DNA from: Cerrena zonata | Lineage: Eukaryota > Basidiomycota > Agaricomycetes > Polyporales > Cerrenaceae | Direction: 5' to 3' | Length of the DNA: 64,000 nt | NCBI GenBank assembly: GCA_038087015.1 | Contig: JASBNA010000013.1 | Span: 434,001 to 498,000, forward strand | Shown: in pieces, positions 1 through 9,660 of the stretch | Layout of the letters: each line of letters begins with the position of its first letter | Numbering within the stretch: the first letter of the stretch is position 1 | The notes under the pieces: model-generated | Databases searched by the model: none | What the model was told of the DNA's origin: nothing | The model's input: the letters and a program-made list of their open reading frames with translations, nothing else | Made by a program: the position numbers and the translations under genes

Positions 1-1275
1 AAAATATTGAAGTATCTTGAAGAAGAGGAGCCAAACACTTTTTTACGTTTGAGTACTGCATCCTTAGGAAATTGGTGGAATGTATTGATTTCAATGACTT
101 TATCCCCGCCGATATTAATATTGTTGTTTTACACCGTAGTCAAAGGATTACAGTTTTTCAGGAAAAGACGTCTCAACAAATTGAATGAAAAAATTGTTAA
201 GCAATTACCCGTATACATATTCAATCAAAATCATATTATACCATCGAAAAGTTTCTATGACTATATCACAATAACCAGGCAAAGTGACCGGTTATCGTCG
301 ATTCCATCTTCCGATAGTGGTTCGGGCATAGCCGAAGCCAATCCCCAATCGATTGGTCCAACACCCAAGTCGTCAACTTCATCAATGCAAAACTTGGTGA
401 TCAACGGTGTTGATCTTGAAGGGTCTACCGGTAAAAAATTAAATATATTGACGGCTCCCAAAGATTACTATCACACTTTCAAGTGTTCTATTTGTTTAGA
501 CAGCTTCAAGCCACTTAAATCGAGAGTGTTAGTATTGGATTGTAAACATATTTTCCACGAAAAATGTTTATCAAATTGGCTCATTAATTTCAAAAGGAGT
601 TGTCCCTTGTGTAATAACACATTGAAGAATAACGAACTACCTTACTTACTTGCAGGTCAAGAAAGTCAAAACAATTATGGTAGTATTAGTAATACGGATT
701 TAGAAGCTCAACGAGAAGATATCTTAATCCATGATGAATCAAGTAATGATTTTGCTGATAGTCCATCATCGTCCCCTTCGTCAGTTCATTCCAACGACGT
801 TATTGAACAATCCCTGATGATTGAATTCCTGGAACCCAACGAAACCGAAATACCCCAAACTCCACCTACAAACCACCAATTAACAGTTCCCAACTCTGCT
901 AATAGTAATGCTTCAAGTGCTTCCAATACTTCTTTCTACACCACCCATACCACCTTGAATCCATCTTCTATCTACACATCATCTCAGAACCCAGTCCGTC
1001 ATTACCGCGAGCTGATTGGATCCCACACCCAGCTTCAATCGTTGAGTGAATCGTTGAGTGAATCGTTGAGTGAATCGTTGAGTGGATCTTTGAGTGGGTC
1101 TCTTGACGAGTCCCACCTAAGCATCGATACTGACAGCCAACAGTATGCCACGCCCACTGGTTCGTTCAAATCCGATTCACCAAACACCATCTCTGAATTT
1201 GTTTCCCCCAATGTCGATACCGAGACTATCGAAGAAGATGCAAGTTTATCTACAATTGAAGCAGTCAACGTTTGA
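1..1275 (+). CDS. RING-H2 membrane-anchored ubiquitin ligase, 5' end cut off
   Basis: The frame is open to the left edge of the window, so the N-terminus is missing. The first in-frame candidate start at base 7 is TTG, not ATG. A hydrophobic segment (about bases 85-150) precedes a RING-H2 finger at about bases 484-612 with the pattern C-x2-C, then C-x-H-x2-H-x2-C, then C-x2-C. The C-terminal half is Ser/Thr/Asn-rich and disordered. It includes a 12-bp tandem repeat coding Leu-Ser-Glu-Ser (about 1036-1100). A TM segment followed by a cytosolic RING-H2 finger is typical of Golgi, endosomal or vacuolar transmembrane E3 ligases. The missing lumenal part would show whether it is the PA-domain type. 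I do not assign an ortholog. Confidence 0.8.
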   Translation, partial: KILKYLEEEEPNTFLRLSTASLGNWWNVLISMTLSPPILILLFYTVVKGLQFFRKRRLNKLNEKIVKQLPVYIFNQNHIIPSKSFYDYITITRQSDRLSSIPSSDSGSGIAEANPQSIGPTPKSSTSSMQNLVINGVDLEGSTGKKLNILTAPKDYYHTFKCSICLDSFKPLKSRVLVLDCKHIFHEKCLSNWLINFKRSCPLCNNTLKNNELPYLLAGQESQNNYGSISNTDLEAQREDILIHDESSNDFADSPSSSPSSVHSNDVIEQSLMIEFLEPNETEIPQTPPTNHQLTVPNSANSNASSASNTSFYTTHTTLNPSSIYTSSQNPVRHYRELIGSHTQLQSLSESLSESLSESLSGSLSGSLDESHLSIDTDSQQYATPTGSFKSDSPNTISEFVSPNVDTETIEEDASLSTIEAVNV

Positions 1276-1580
1276 TTTCACGTCTTCATTTATTAGTATA
1301 TATGTCTACATTATTACAGCATGTAATCTTTTCTTATTGTATTTTCCTCTCTATTCTTACACGGGCCTTCCCGGTGCGTCCCTATCACCAACTCCACCTT
1401 CTCCCCCATCTAATTGTTGGCCTCGAGACCTAGTTGCAGCCTCTCTTCGATTGTTAGCCTCTCCAATTGCTCCCGAACGTCTCCTAAGCATCTCGGAGCT
1501 TCTCGGACTCTCCCCACACAAGTTTAACCTTTTGGAGGCCTCACGTGACGACTGTTTCGGCGTCAGGCCCACCAAAAACG

Positions 1581-1611
<31 letters not shown>

Positions 1612-2057
1612 GAACATCAACAGTTTTAGATCCGTTGGATTATTCTGCTTGTTCCACTTTTATCAACACAATTTCGTGAAGATACTCATTCGGAACCGTT
1701 GCAGAACACTACTTGGACGCTCGACGCTTCGGTAAATCCAGTAGTTAAGTATTTGTGCTGGATTAATTCAATAGCAACGCTTTATTGTGCTTAATTTTTT
1801 CCCCATTAAATTAGCTTTATTCGCTCCTCAATTCTCCAAGATTTTTACGAGTTTGCAATATCTTCTTACTAGTTTCAATAACTGGTTTGTAAGCTTAACG
1901 AAGGAAAGGTGGAGAAGGAACTCATTATTAGAGAAGACTCAGTTATTTCGGGGCTGATTTGTTGGAATATAGGTTGGTTATTTTGCTGTTGCATTAGCCT
2001 TATGGATTGAGGTTATGTTAATCCAGAGTTATTTTCTCATAGTAGTATTGCATTAGA
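1276..2057. other. Intergenic region, promoter side of the zinc cluster gene
   Basis: This 0.8 kb holds no convincing gene. It contains a CACGTG E-box at 1542-1547 and a run of 29 A. ORFs crossing it are low-complexity and end in the poly(A). Confidence 0.6.
1581..1609 (+). repeat. Poly(A) tract, 29 bases
   Basis: Uninterrupted A29 about 450 bp upstream of the zinc cluster gene. Long poly(dA:dT) tracts in yeast promoters disfavour nucleosomes. Exact length is likely to be unreliable in any read technology. Confidence 0.9.
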
Positions 2058-3782
2058 ATGTCGGATAATTCAACTCCTGTGAACCAGGACGCCTCCTCTG
2101 GTAATGGTAATAAAGATGGGTTGATGTCAGAAAGGTCAGCTTCAATGTCAAAGGAAAATAGTGTAAACTCCACTAAGAGCAACGATGAAGGCAATGACAA
2201 TTCCAAAAAAACAACCAAACCAAGAAAAAGGAAGAAGGTCGAGATGGCCTGTATTTACTGTCGTCGGTCTCATATGATTTGTGATGTTGCTAGACCCTGT
2301 TCAAGATGCGTGAAAAGAGGTATTGGTCATTTATGTCATGATGAACCCTCTAATGCAAGACAAAGGAAAAAGGCGAATCTATTACAACCGAAGAATACTG
2401 ACACTACTCCCAACCTGAATTATTCGCCCGCAAGTCAACCAATTGCCCCAATGCCGAATCAAAATCCATCTTTCTTGCCAACCCCGGAGAATCAAGGAAT
2501 CATAAACCAAACCCCTATACAATCTTCAAATCAGATCGCTACTCAACAACAACCTCAACAACAACCTCAACAGCAACCCCAACAGCAACAAAGCAAATCT
2601 TTACTTTCAAATTCTGTGCTTTCACGCACTTTACCTTATAATCAAGAACCTTTCTTCTATTCTGAACATGCTGGTAGTGAATTTAGTTCTTTGAATGATT
2701 TCCTATCCATGATTGATGATCCGGACTTGGTCAACGGGACCTTGAATGATGATAATACAAACAATAACACCAACAATGATTCAATGCTAAACTTTGAAAA
2801 TTTAAATAATGAAAATTCAAATAATAATTCGAATAGTCTATCGAATATCTTATCATTTTCTCCAAATACAAATATGTTTTCCTCTACTTTCCCAAATAAT
2901 GATAATTATCCACAACAAAATCAACAGTCACTCCCACAACAACCAACTCCTTCGCAAGCACAATCACAACAATTCCAACCACAACAACAATACCAACCTT
3001 CCGTATCGAGTCAACTTCAAAAACCAGTCATCATCTCAAATCATCACTTTCCTAATCAAGCCCAAGCAGCGGCTGATTCAAATAACAATAATACGAATAA
3101 ATCAACCCATCAACCAGTGATATCTGATTCTGCTAGAGATAAGTTTTTCTTAACAGCGGCAGATCCTACTACCGAAATATCTCCAGAAGAAAGATTGAAA
3201 CAGGTTATCAAAGCAAAATTAGAAGCTGGTTTATTACAACCCTATAACTATGCTAAAGGTTATGCTAGACTACAAAGTTATATGGATAATTATATGAATC
3301 TTTCATCAAGGCAACGGATTTTGAAACCTTTATCGATTTTCAGACCTGCATTTAGAGCCATTGCTAGAACGTTGAAAGATGTTGATTTGGTATTGGTTGA
3401 AGAAAGCTTTGAAAGAATGTTACTTGATTACGATCGTGTTTTCACTTCAATGGCAATCCCTGCTTGTTTATGGAGAAGAACCGGTGAAATTTATCGTGGT
3501 AATAAAGAATTTGCCTCTTTAGTTGGTGTAATGACAGATGACTTGAAAGATGGTAAACTAGCAATATATGAATTAATGAGTGAAGAAAGTGCGGTCAATT
3601 TTTGGGAAAAGTATGGTGCTATTGCATTCGATAAAGGTCAGAAAGCGGTTTTAACTAGTTGCAATTTAAGAACCAAAGATGGTTTAAAACGTAAAAGTTG
3701 TTGTTTCAGTTTCACAATTAGGAGAGATCGTTATAACATTCCAAGTTGTATAGTTGGTAATTTCATTCCAATCGACCCCTAA
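2058..3782 (+). CDS. Zn(II)2Cys6 transcription factor of the Rds2/Ert1/AcuK type
   Basis: 574 aa. A basic stretch (residues 54-61) leads into a zinc cluster at residues 65-93, C-x2-C-x6-C-x5-C-x2-C-x8-C, including the family signature GIGHLCHDEP just after it. The middle (about 110-370) is Gln/Asn-rich low complexity, including a CAA/CAG-coded run. The C-terminal 150 residues form a PAS-like domain, with conserved blocks such as AIPACLWRRTGEIYRGNKEF. Members of this family (yeast Rds2 and Ert1, Aspergillus AcuK, Candida Cwt1) control gluconeogenesis and non-fermentable carbon use, and in Candida also the cell wall. The family call is firm; which paralog this is, is not settled. It would act in the nucleus. 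Confidence 0.88.
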   Translation: MSDNSTPVNQDASSGNGNKDGLMSERSASMSKENSVNSTKSNDEGNDNSKKTTKPRKRKKVEMACIYCRRSHMICDVARPCSRCVKRGIGHLCHDEPSNARQRKKANLLQPKNTDTTPNLNYSPASQPIAPMPNQNPSFLPTPENQGIINQTPIQSSNQIATQQQPQQQPQQQPQQQQSKSLLSNSVLSRTLPYNQEPFFYSEHAGSEFSSLNDFLSMIDDPDLVNGTLNDDNTNNNTNNDSMLNFENLNNENSNNNSNSLSNILSFSPNTNMFSSTFPNNDNYPQQNQQSLPQQPTPSQAQSQQFQPQQQYQPSVSSQLQKPVIISNHHFPNQAQAAADSNNNNTNKSTHQPVISDSARDKFFLTAADPTTEISPEERLKQVIKAKLEAGLLQPYNYAKGYARLQSYMDNYMNLSSRQRILKPLSIFRPAFRAIARTLKDVDLVLVEESFERMLLDYDRVFTSMAIPACLWRRTGEIYRGNKEFASLVGVMTDDLKDGKLAIYELMSEESAVNFWEKYGAIAFDKGQKAVLTSCNLRTKDGLKRKSCCFSFTIRRDRYNIPSCIVGNFIPIDP

Positions 3783-4020
3783 TTTTTAGAGCTTAAAAGA
3801 TTTGAATTTTTTATTTTGTTCTTTTCTATCTTGCATCCAAGTCCCCTTGTATTTTGTTGCTTGACTTATTTATTTTTATATTATATATTTTTAAAATGTA
3901 CTATATTCTTGAATTTCTTTAGAAATGAAAAGATTCTACAAGTTAATTTCGATTCAAAATGAAATTGCTCTAATTGTTATCTATAAATACATGTTGTTTA
4001 TTAAACAGCGTTTGGGCTTT

Positions 4021-6149
4021 TTATTCTTCGTCAGATTCAGACCCACTTTCGAGATCAATTTCAACGTCTGAGTCTTCAGCTGCATCTCTAGCCTTCTTTT
4101 CTTCAATTGCCTTTTGTTCCTCAGCAATTGATTCTCTGAAAATTCTTAATCTTTCTTCTTTGGCTTGTCTTTGAACGACTATATATTGACCTAATGGGGT
4201 CTTTTCCCATTCAAAGTCTTTCAAAAATAATTGGACTTCGGTCTTATTTGATGGTCCATATTCGACATTAGATCTTTTACCACTGATAAAGTTAGCATTT
4301 GAATTTAATTTTTCAATGAATTGCTGTAATTGTTTGTTGAATTTAATATTCTTGGATCTTTTGATGAATCTTCTCAAAGATAAGACAGCAGGAGTAATTA
4401 ATTCAGGGAATGCAACACTTTTACAATATAAAACGAAAAATTCACCGGATAATTCTATAAATTGTTCACATAAACCATCTTGATAAATCTTGGTTCCTAA
4501 ATATTGTTGGTTAACTTTAATATTATGTTCAAAATCAACAGCAACTAAATTGGAACGTTTTGGCAGCCTTGTCATGGCGGTTGATGTTAAAATTTCTGAA
4601 ATTAATGGGAAAATTGGAATGAAAGTACCAGTAGATTGTGATATTCTGAGTAAAGATCTGATTAAGTAAAATCTTAATGGGAAAAATTGAGCAGTTGGAA
4701 TCAATTTAATAGCACCTAGAGTGACTTGTACTAAAGGATAGATTAATTGTCTTAAAGGTGATTCTTTACTTTTATGATTTTCTAATTCTTTTTCAGGATT
4801 GCAATGTTGAGATAAAACTCTTGACCAAAAATCTAAAGAATGGGAATATTGCCAATTATAAATGGCCTTATAACCTTCTTTAGCATTTGAAGTAGCGTTA
4901 ATACTATTTCTTAAATGAATAGCTAATTGTCTAACATATTCAAAACCGATTTGATAAGATAAAGTTTCATCAATACCAAATAATTCAGCGGCTGAATTTT
5001 TACAAAAATTGATCATTGGCATGGTATGAACATTAGTCTTACGACAGTTTTGTAAAAATGAAGAATAAACCAATTTCAAGACGATTTCCAAAACAGATTT
5101 AGGAATTCTTTTGAAGCGTTATTTAAGAAAGCAAAAGTAGCAATTTGAGTATCAACTTCACTAGTGGTAGCCCAGACATCAACAATTGCAGTGAAGATTT
5201 GTTTTAATAATCTTCTATGAGATAAATAGTAAGGTAGAACTTCTTGTAAAGATTTTAAAACCAAAGCTGCGGTTTCAGTATTGGTGATATCTTTTAATAA
5301 GGTGATATAAGAACCAGCTTGAGATTTTAATATGCTTGAAACATGTTTAAGATGTTGATTTTTTTGAGGGATAGTTCTGACACCAGTATGTGGACTAATC
5401 TTATAAGGGATCAATTTTTGAATTGCTTCAGGAACATCTTTCAAAGCCAAGAACATCAATTCATTGAATGCTTTTGGATCAGTAACAGCATACTTATGAT
5501 CTTCGGCATCAGATTTATTAATATTGACAGCCACTTTAAATGCAATACAAACATTCTTTATAACTTTAGTTGTTGGATTTTGCAATCTTTCGTGCCATTT
5601 TTTAACTAAATCAATGGTGATCTCGATCTTATCACCAGAGGCTGGCCTGGAATCTTCATCAGCTTCTTGTTGAGCTTGGTTTTGTTCTTCATCGTCTTGT
5701 TCTTGTTCATCTTCATCTTCACTCATTGCATCCAATGGATTCACCCCTTCAAAATCCAACAAGTCTTTATCGTTTTCTTTCAAGTACTTATAGAATTCAG
5801 GATCTTTTTCTTCCAAGTTTTCTAAATCAGCTTTCATGGCTTCTTCGTCCTCTTCCTCAGATGATTCTTCTTCTTCTTCTTCCTCTTCTTTCTTTCCTTG
5901 TTTCTTTGATCTCTTTTCTTTTGGAACCTCAAACCCTCCAGCGAAAAACTCATCAACTGGCATGTCTTCAAAAACCTCTTTGGTGGCCTTGGAAACTGGA
6001 GCACTCACTTCAGCATCATCACTAGATGATTTACTCTTCTTTCGGGATGCATGCTTCTTGTTATGCTTTTGAACTTCCCTACGGTGATCCAAGGTATGCT
6101 TCAAATGTTTGCTTTGAAACTTTCTGGTAGACTTGGAGGTTTTACCCAT
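4021..6149 (-). CDS. NOC2: Nucleolar complex protein 2 (Noc2), one frame break
   Basis: Noc2 pairs with Noc1 and Noc3 to carry pre-60S particles through the nucleolus and nucleoplasm. The start is the ATG at 6149 ([18 protein letters not shown]), a basic N-terminus followed by long acidic runs (about residues 80-160). The conserved NOC2 helical-repeat region follows, and the protein ends in an acidic tail. The frame breaks at about 5091-5103. The upstream frame stops at 5076-5078 after SKEFLNLF, while the downstream frame continues in register if one A is restored in an AAA run (giving [17 protein letters not shown]). With that base the protein would be 709 aa, matching yeast Noc2 (710). A sequence error is the simplest explanation. 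Confidence 0.9.
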
Positions 6150-6291
6150 CTTTATGCTTATGAATAAGTAATTAGACTTGATAAGAAAGTAACCAACCAA
6201 CTTCTATTAAGTGAGTTTGAAAAAAAAAAAAGAAAAAGAGCGATGAGGAAGAGACAAAAAAAAAAAAAAAAAATGAAAATTGGATAGAAAG

Positions 6292-6305
6292 ACCCGTACA
6301 TACAC
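6292..6305 (+). promoter_or_regulatory. Rap1-like site upstream of NOC2
   Basis: ACCCGTACATACAC resembles the yeast Rap1 consensus (ACACCCRTACATY). It lies about 145 bp upstream of the NOC2 ATG. Motif match only. Confidence 0.5.
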
Positions 6306-6361
6306 ATATAAACGACTGCAAAACATTATATGAAATGGTTTTGTATTGAAAGTTACATATA

Positions 6362-9235
6362 CTACAAGTCATCGAAGCGGCCTGAAAAAGCATCCGAGAG
6401 CCACCTGAGAAGCTTATCAAAGATGATGTGGTTGGCGTTATGATAGTAGATAGAATGGTCGCTATCAGGAAAGAAATGAAGGTCGTAGTTTTCAACTTCA
6501 TTGAGGTTGAAGTTGTCAAGGAGCCAGAGAGAATTTTGTAAATGGACATTATCGTCAGCAGTGCCATGCATTAAAAGGAATCGTTTGAGGGCCTTGAAGC
6601 TGTCGTATTTGGAAATCTTACCTTGAGAGGCATATTTTTCGTTTGTGGATGGTAATCCCATATACCTTTCGGTGTATATAGAATCGTAGAACAACCAGTT
6701 TGTGACTGGAGCAACTGCCATTCCGAACTTGAATGTTTGGCCCACGTCGAATTCCAAGGTTTTCAATGTTGTGAACCCCCCGTAGGACCAGCCCCAGACC
6801 GCAGTTTTATATTTATCAATATACTTATTGGCAGCGATATATTCGGAGGCAACGGTGACTATGTCCCTTGGTTCATAAAAGCCAAGGTTGTTCGTAGCGA
6901 AAGAGCGGAATGCCCAATTTTGGTCCCCAGTACCTCTTGGGTCGATTATAAGTACAATTGCATCGAGAGACGCACTTACAACGTCTTGAAATTCAACCAT
7001 AAAGGCCTTGGTTACGGTTGTAGATCCTGGCCCACCGTAAACATGAACAAGCAAAGGATGTTTCTTTCCACTCTTTGGATCGAAATTAGGCGGTAAGATT
7101 TCAATCACGTTCAATTCGACTGGAGTGCCATCGGCATTTTTACCAACACTAACCTTTCTATAAACCCGAGTAGGGAGATTAACGTTTTGTAAATTGTTCT
7201 TAGTAGTTTGGAAGTTGTTGATTACCTTATGAGATTCAATGAACTCATCGAAACCCGAGTCTTGGTTTTTATTATCCCGAGAATTAATGTAATCGTGAAG
7301 TTCTGCAGTGTTGATAACTCTTTGCCATGGTTGCAAAGGACCTTCGTAATTTAAGTTGAGGAACTGTCCGTCTTTTGAAAAGTCCACCGAATAAAACCCG
7401 TCTTTATCAATTCCAGTAATTATCTGAGGTAATTTTGCATCCCCATTTTCTATATTCATTGAAACGAGATGAGCATCCATGGTACTTCTTATAGTGGCGA
7501 GGAAGTAAACTGTTTTTTCGATATCATTATACACCACGGGAGAGTTTAATAACACGTCCCAAGAACCAGAGCTGGTTAAAAGCTTAGAGTAGTTAGATGA
7601 TCCTGCATTGTCAAACAACCCTAAATGAATCCTACCATTAACAACAACTTTATCAACGTAGGAGTTCTCATCTTGAGACTTTGGGATGATTGTTATTGGG
7701 GGGATCTTTTCAATCCAACCTTTATACTCAGCAAATGAATCAATAGAACTTGCTACCGTTAACTCGGTCAAGGATCTTTTTGGTTCATATACTTTCTTGG
7801 AGAGAAGGGTACTGGTACGATCAGACAATTTGAATAACATCTTCTGGGAGTCAACCCATTCTGCATCATACAAAATTTGATCAATACCCAATTTATCATC
7901 TTTGATATTAATAGCAGTCAGCTTCTTGGTTGATAATTGGAAATTATGTATAGAGAGCATTGGATTCGCAGTACCTGGCTTTGGGTATCTGATTGACGAT
8001 TTGACTGGGTATTGATTGACTCCATCGACTTTGCCTTGTAAAGATTCTGTATAAGTATTATCGACTTCAAGAGCATCTTTCACATAGTAATCCAATTCAT
8101 ACTCTTTGACATTAGTATCGTTAAGGGTTGCAAAAACCAAGTTTTCTTGATCTGGAGACCACCAAAGTAATTTATAATCAGGAATAACTTCTTCTTCATA
8201 AACCCAATCCGGCTTACCATTGTAAACCGTCGGAGATCCATTTTCTGTAATTTTGACGAGAGAATCCTTTTCATTGAAAAGTGACTGCAAATAAAGATTA
8301 TGACCGAACCCGAATACCACGTAGTCACCGTTGGGAGAAAACTCAGCAAAATGGAGTTTTTCAAGGATTTCTGCACCACCCAATTCCTTTTCGTCCTTAA
8401 GAATCTCACTAGCAGGTGGTTGAATTGGAATATGGACATTGGTTTGAGCATTATAGAGCCAATAGATGGCAAACGTCAGGTGTCTCCACTGGGGCAACTT
8501 ATCAGTGACCAAAATATGATAATTGTCATTCATTTGATTGAAAGGTCTTCCAGGGTTTAATTTAACGTCACTAACATAGAAAAAGTTATTTTCATAATTA
8601 AATTGAGCACTCTCCATAAGGCTCTCTTCAAACTTGGTATGTGCTTGTTTCACCACATACTTACCTTCTCTGCCCTTGGTCAAATAATAACCACCCGCCT
8701 GATTACCATTGGTTTTGGGGTACTGTCTTCTATCCAACCAGGTAATGGCTTCTCGGTAAGGCAAAAAGAGGTTTTTCCGATAGCTCTTTAACGTGACATT
8801 ATCCTTCGAGGACGAGTACGTGTTCAAAGTAACGTTTTCACCATTCATCTCGTATACGTTGGTTTGCCATTGCAAATTCTTAATAATCGTTTTGGGAGAG
8901 TTACTGGCATAAACAATCACCGCAATAACCCATATACCAACGAATAAACCACATAAAATGCCACAGGCATGTTTAGATATCGTTCTGGCCCCCTCATACC
9001 GTGAAAGCACTGTTTGGAATTTGGAATCGCTACTGAAATCTTCGTCCTGATGGGTCTTCCTACTGAATTCATCTATATCATCGAAAAACTCCGACGTGTC
9101 GGAGTTCGAACCACCCTCTTCATCCTCTTGGGAAGCCAAGTCCCCTTCTCCAGCAGCAGAAGAAGGCCCTTCTTCCAAATTGGCTGTCTGATCCACCAAT
9201 TCGTATTCTTCAATTCTTGATTTGTTGAATAACAT
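6362..9235 (-). CDS. Type II membrane dipeptidyl aminopeptidase, DAP2/STE13 family
   Basis: 957 aa from the ATG at 9235; the longer frame upstream begins with TTG. An acidic cytosolic tail of about 90 residues is followed by one TM segment (residues 91-110). Then comes a DPP-IV beta-propeller with many N-glycosylation sequons and a C-terminal alpha/beta hydrolase domain. The catalytic triad is visible: Ser in GWSYGG (about residue 815), Asp in GTADDNVH (about 893) and His in DSDHSIYYH (about 926). Yeast Ste13 (trans-Golgi, alpha-factor processing) and Dap2 (vacuole) remove X-Pro/X-Ala dipeptides. The long N-terminal tail is more like Ste13, but I cannot separate the two from sequence alone. 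Confidence 0.93.
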   Translation of the reverse strand: MLFNKSRIEEYELVDQTANLEEGPSSAAGEGDLASQEDEEGGSNSDTSEFFDDIDEFSRKTHQDEDFSSDSKFQTVLSRYEGARTISKHACGILCGLFVGIWVIAVIVYASNSPKTIIKNLQWQTNVYEMNGENVTLNTYSSSKDNVTLKSYRKNLFLPYREAITWLDRRQYPKTNGNQAGGYYLTKGREGKYVVKQAHTKFEESLMESAQFNYENNFFYVSDVKLNPGRPFNQMNDNYHILVTDKLPQWRHLTFAIYWLYNAQTNVHIPIQPPASEILKDEKELGGAEILEKLHFAEFSPNGDYVVFGFGHNLYLQSLFNEKDSLVKITENGSPTVYNGKPDWVYEEEVIPDYKLLWWSPDQENLVFATLNDTNVKEYELDYYVKDALEVDNTYTESLQGKVDGVNQYPVKSSIRYPKPGTANPMLSIHNFQLSTKKLTAINIKDDKLGIDQILYDAEWVDSQKMLFKLSDRTSTLLSKKVYEPKRSLTELTVASSIDSFAEYKGWIEKIPPITIIPKSQDENSYVDKVVVNGRIHLGLFDNAGSSNYSKLLTSSGSWDVLLNSPVVYNDIEKTVYFLATIRSTMDAHLVSMNIENGDAKLPQIITGIDKDGFYSVDFSKDGQFLNLNYEGPLQPWQRVINTAELHDYINSRDNKNQDSGFDEFIESHKVINNFQTTKNNLQNVNLPTRVYRKVSVGKNADGTPVELNVIEILPPNFDPKSGKKHPLLVHVYGGPGSTTVTKAFMVEFQDVVSASLDAIVLIIDPRGTGDQNWAFRSFATNNLGFYEPRDIVTVASEYIAANKYIDKYKTAVWGWSYGGFTTLKTLEFDVGQTFKFGMAVAPVTNWLFYDSIYTERYMGLPSTNEKYASQGKISKYDSFKALKRFLLMHGTADDNVHLQNSLWLLDNFNLNEVENYDLHFFPDSDHSIYYHNANHIIFDKLLRWLSDAFSGRFDDL

Positions 9236-9660
9236 TTGGGAGCAAAAACAATCTAAATTTCTCGACTTCAACTACCAAATTCAAGCATTGACCAGCTCCT
9301 CACCAAGATTTGCTTTCGACGTGATACCCAATTGCAATTATATATAACTGAATAGTATACCTGATGGCGAAGTCTCCATACAAAAAGTTCCTTTATTGGG
9401 ACATTAATGGAGCCGTTATCAAACAACGCACACTGAAAAAAAAAGGAACAAACCAAAAGATTCAACATGTAAACTGAGTGAAGAATACGGGCTTTACAGT
9501 TTGAAACTGAACCTTCTAAGCCTTTGAAAAGCTGCCAACTGTTAACCTATTCCACTAGACAGACAAGAACAGGTTTGGAAATCACAATTGCTTGGGGAGG
9601 TGCTATTTTTGACGAAAAACCCCCGACAGGAAAAGCTATTGGACCCAAGAAGTTGAAAGA
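9236..9660. other. Divergent promoter region
   Basis: Lies between the DAP2/STE13-family gene (-) and the DUF1741-like gene (+). I see no RNA gene or recognisable strong site beyond AT-rich tracts. Confidence 0.5.

Noticed and set aside
1145..1612. 155-codon ORF ending in poly-Lys
   Set aside because: Overlaps the RING gene in another frame and reads through the A29 tract.
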